6,112 nucleotides of DNA from Pseudomonadota bacterium (GTDB taxonomy: Bacteria; Pseudomonadota; Gammaproteobacteria; Steroidobacterales; Steroidobacteraceae). The notes beneath the pieces are model-generated. The model was not told the origin of the DNA. It did no database searches and saw nothing but the letters and a program-made list of their open reading frames with translations. This document shows, piece by piece, positions 4,928 to 6,112 of the stretch (the stretch's first letter is position 1; every line of letters starts with the position of its first letter). A program made the position numbers and the translations under genes. The stretch spans positions 1 through 6,112 of the forward strand of contig CANGMU010000143.1 of NCBI GenBank assembly GCA_947454665.1, in the 5' to 3' direction.

Positions 4928-5934
4928 CTGAGACCTCGTCCCCCCTGCCGGTGTATTCCGGCTTCTGGCGGCGCCTTGCCGCCCTGTCCGTCGATGCCAT
5001 CCTGCTTGCTGCCCTGATGCTGGCCATCAGCGAAGCGGTCGGCTGGCCCGGTTTGCTGCTGCGCGACGAATTCGCGCCGCGCCTCGGCGCAGTCCTCGTC
5101 AGCCTGGTCTATTTCGTAGGTTTCGAGTCCTCCGGCTGGCAGGGCACGCCCGGCAAGCGTGCGGTGCGGATCAAGGTCACGGACCTCGCCGGCCACCGCA
5201 TCAGCATCGGGCGCGCCCTCTGGCGCCATGTCGCGGAACTGCTGTCCTTCGTGCTGTTCCTGACCGGCTTCCTGTTTTCGGCCTTCACGCGCCGCCGTCA
5301 GTGCCTGCACGACATGATGGCTGGTACGCTGGTCGTCCGCGCGGCGCGTACGTCGCAGGAAATCGCCTTTGCCGCGCCGGCCCGTCCCTGGCCGCGCTGG
5401 CGCATCGCCGTGTTGGTGGGTGCCTTCCTGGCGGCGGGGTTGCTGTTGCCCCTTTACTTGCCGCAGGTCCGCGTCCTCTTCGAGCTTCCTGGCATCGGCG
5501 ATCGCCGCTACCACTCGCGCACCGAAGTCCTTGCCTCGCTGTATTACTCGGCCGATGCCACTGACACGGTCGAGGCCTGGTTCAACGAGCACCACGATTT
5601 CCGAGGCCTCGATATCGATGATGTCGAGATCGACGAGGAAGCAACGCACACGATCCGCAAGCTGTCGATCGTCGAGGGCACGGTCCGCATCACCTTCGGG
5701 GGCGAGAGCGACCTGGCCCTGCACGACCGCACGCTCGCCCTGACGCCGTCCGTGGACGAGGAGGGCAACTTCGCCTGGGTTTGTGGCTATGCCGACGCGC
5801 CGGAAGGCTACACACTCAGCCGCAACGACCACCGACGCCTGACCAATGTCCTGCCGGACGCGCTGCCGGCCAACTGCCTGCCGGATTCGGACGAGGACGC
5901 TCCGGGCGTCAAGGGCCCTTCAGTCCAGATCTGA
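4924..5934 (+). CDS. RDD-family membrane protein with C-terminal pilin-head-like domain
   Basis: This 336-residue protein has two parts. Residues 11-140 are an RDD domain (PF06271): YSGFWRRLAALSVDAILLAA holds the Arg and Asp of the signature in the first membrane helix, a second helix covers 53-67, QGTPGKRAVRIKVTDLAG is the typical loop, a third helix covers about 103-121, and RRRQCLHDMMAGTLVVR closes it. A fourth helix (161-179) leads to a soluble tail, probably periplasmic. The tail (about 198-320) resembles a type IV pilin head: an amphipathic helix SRTEVLASLYYSADATDTVE, then VEGTVRITFGG, LALTPSVDEEGNFAWVCGYA with C287, and LPANCLP with C318. The two cysteines 31 apart would form the pilin C-terminal disulfide loop. 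There is no prepilin peptidase site, so it should stay in the membrane. The role is unknown; RDD proteins are often assumed to be transporters without much evidence. Only a weak Shine-Dalgarno-like GGTAG precedes the ATG. Confidence 0.85.
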   Translation: MPETSSPLPVYSGFWRRLAALSVDAILLAALMLAISEAVGWPGLLLRDEFAPRLGAVLVSLVYFVGFESSGWQGTPGKRAVRIKVTDLAGHRISIGRALWRHVAELLSFVLFLTGFLFSAFTRRRQCLHDMMAGTLVVRAARTSQEIAFAAPARPWPRWRIAVLVGAFLAAGLLLPLYLPQVRVLFELPGIGDRRYHSRTEVLASLYYSADATDTVEAWFNEHHDFRGLDIDDVEIDEEATHTIRKLSIVEGTVRITFGGESDLALHDRTLALTPSVDEEGNFAWVCGYADAPEGYTLSRNDHRRLTNVLPDALPANCLPDSDEDAPGVKGPSVQI

Positions 5935-6112
5935 GTGCCTCTTCCAGCTGCGGGTGCCGGAACCGGTATCCCGCGGCCAGCAGTTTCCCTGCGTCCACAT
6001 GGCGGCCGTCCACGAACAGCTGAGCCATTTCTCCCAGCATGGCGCGCAGCGGCAGTGCGGGCACGCGCAGCCAGATCGGCCGATGCAGGACGCGGCCTAG
6101 CGTGCGCTGGAA
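5909..6112 (-). CDS. TIGR01777 family (YfcH-like) epimerase/oxidoreductase, C-terminal end
   Basis: The last 67 codons of a minus-strand gene enter from the right edge and end with TGA at 5911-5909. The translation contains TLGRVLHRPIWLRVPALPLR, then MLGEMAQLFVDGRHV, KLLAAGYRFRHP and QLEEALRSG. This is the DUF1731 tail (PF08338) of TIGR01777 proteins such as E. coli YfcH, extended SDR-type NAD(P)-binding proteins of about 300 residues: GR-x(3)-RP near the start, LGEMA in the middle, and AG[FY]-x-F-x-[HYF]-P-x-LEEAL at the end. The Rossmann domain lies outside the window, so integrity and cofactor binding cannot be judged. The reaction is not established for this family. Its end overlaps the RDD gene tail to tail by 26 bp. 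An ATG-led alternative is not needed because the frame is open to the edge. Confidence 0.8.
   Translation of the reverse strand, partial: FQRTLGRVLHRPIWLRVPALPLRAMLGEMAQLFVDGRHVDAGKLLAAGYRFRHPQLEEALRSGLKGP

Noticed and set aside
4819..5832. 337-codon open frame on the minus strand, antisense to the RDD gene
   Set aside because: Its translation is rich in Arg, Asp, Gln and Gly with no recognisable domain, and it lies wholly opposite a clear RDD gene; long antisense frames are usual in GC-rich coding DNA.

Overview
The window is GC-rich, densely packed bacterial chromosome. Codons strongly favour G or C in the third position, and no mobile element, RNA gene or CRISPR is visible. The neighbouring DUF2058 (YaiL-like) and DUF1415 genes, the M49-like lipoprotein and the pilin-like tail on an RDD protein point to a gammaproteobacterium, most likely of the Xanthomonadales/Lysobacterales. 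That placement is inferred from family distribution, not from a marker gene.

Layout, left to right. (1) Positions 1-337, minus: the N-terminal 112 codons of an exported outer-membrane barrel protein of the alginate export (AlgE-like) type, running off the left edge. (2) Positions 370-2325, plus: a lipoprotein zinc metallopeptidase related to dipeptidyl peptidase III (M49), with an EF-hand loop near its N-terminus. It is divergent from gene 1, with only 32 bp between the start codons, and those 32 bp hold a 16-bp inverted repeat. (3) Positions 4806 down to 2322, minus: a tight four-gene cluster, read in the order host-attachment/baeRF-like protein, DUF2058, DUF1415, exported tandem retropepsin-like aspartic protease. 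The junctions are 25 bp, a 7-bp overlap and 4 bp, so a single operon is likely. Its last gene converges on the metallopeptidase gene, and the two stop codons interlock in one TTAA. (4) Positions 4924-5934, plus: an RDD-family membrane protein whose C-terminal half resembles a type IV pilin globular head. It is divergent from the operon across a 117-bp region containing inverted repeats. (5) Positions 5909-6112, minus: the C-terminal end of a TIGR01777/YfcH-type NAD-dependent epimerase-like protein, overlapping the RDD gene tail to tail by 26 bp.

No single pathway links the genes. Three of the seven are predicted to be exported (barrel, lipoprotein peptidase, aspartic protease) and one is an inner-membrane protein with a probably periplasmic tail, so the theme is mostly cell envelope. 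The first two operon genes (baeRF-like, DUF2058) are more plausibly tied to translation or nucleic acid. The most distinctive items are the RDD-pilin-head fusion and the M49-like lipoprotein, which carries both a metzincin-like HExxHxxGxxH string and a downstream EE helix.
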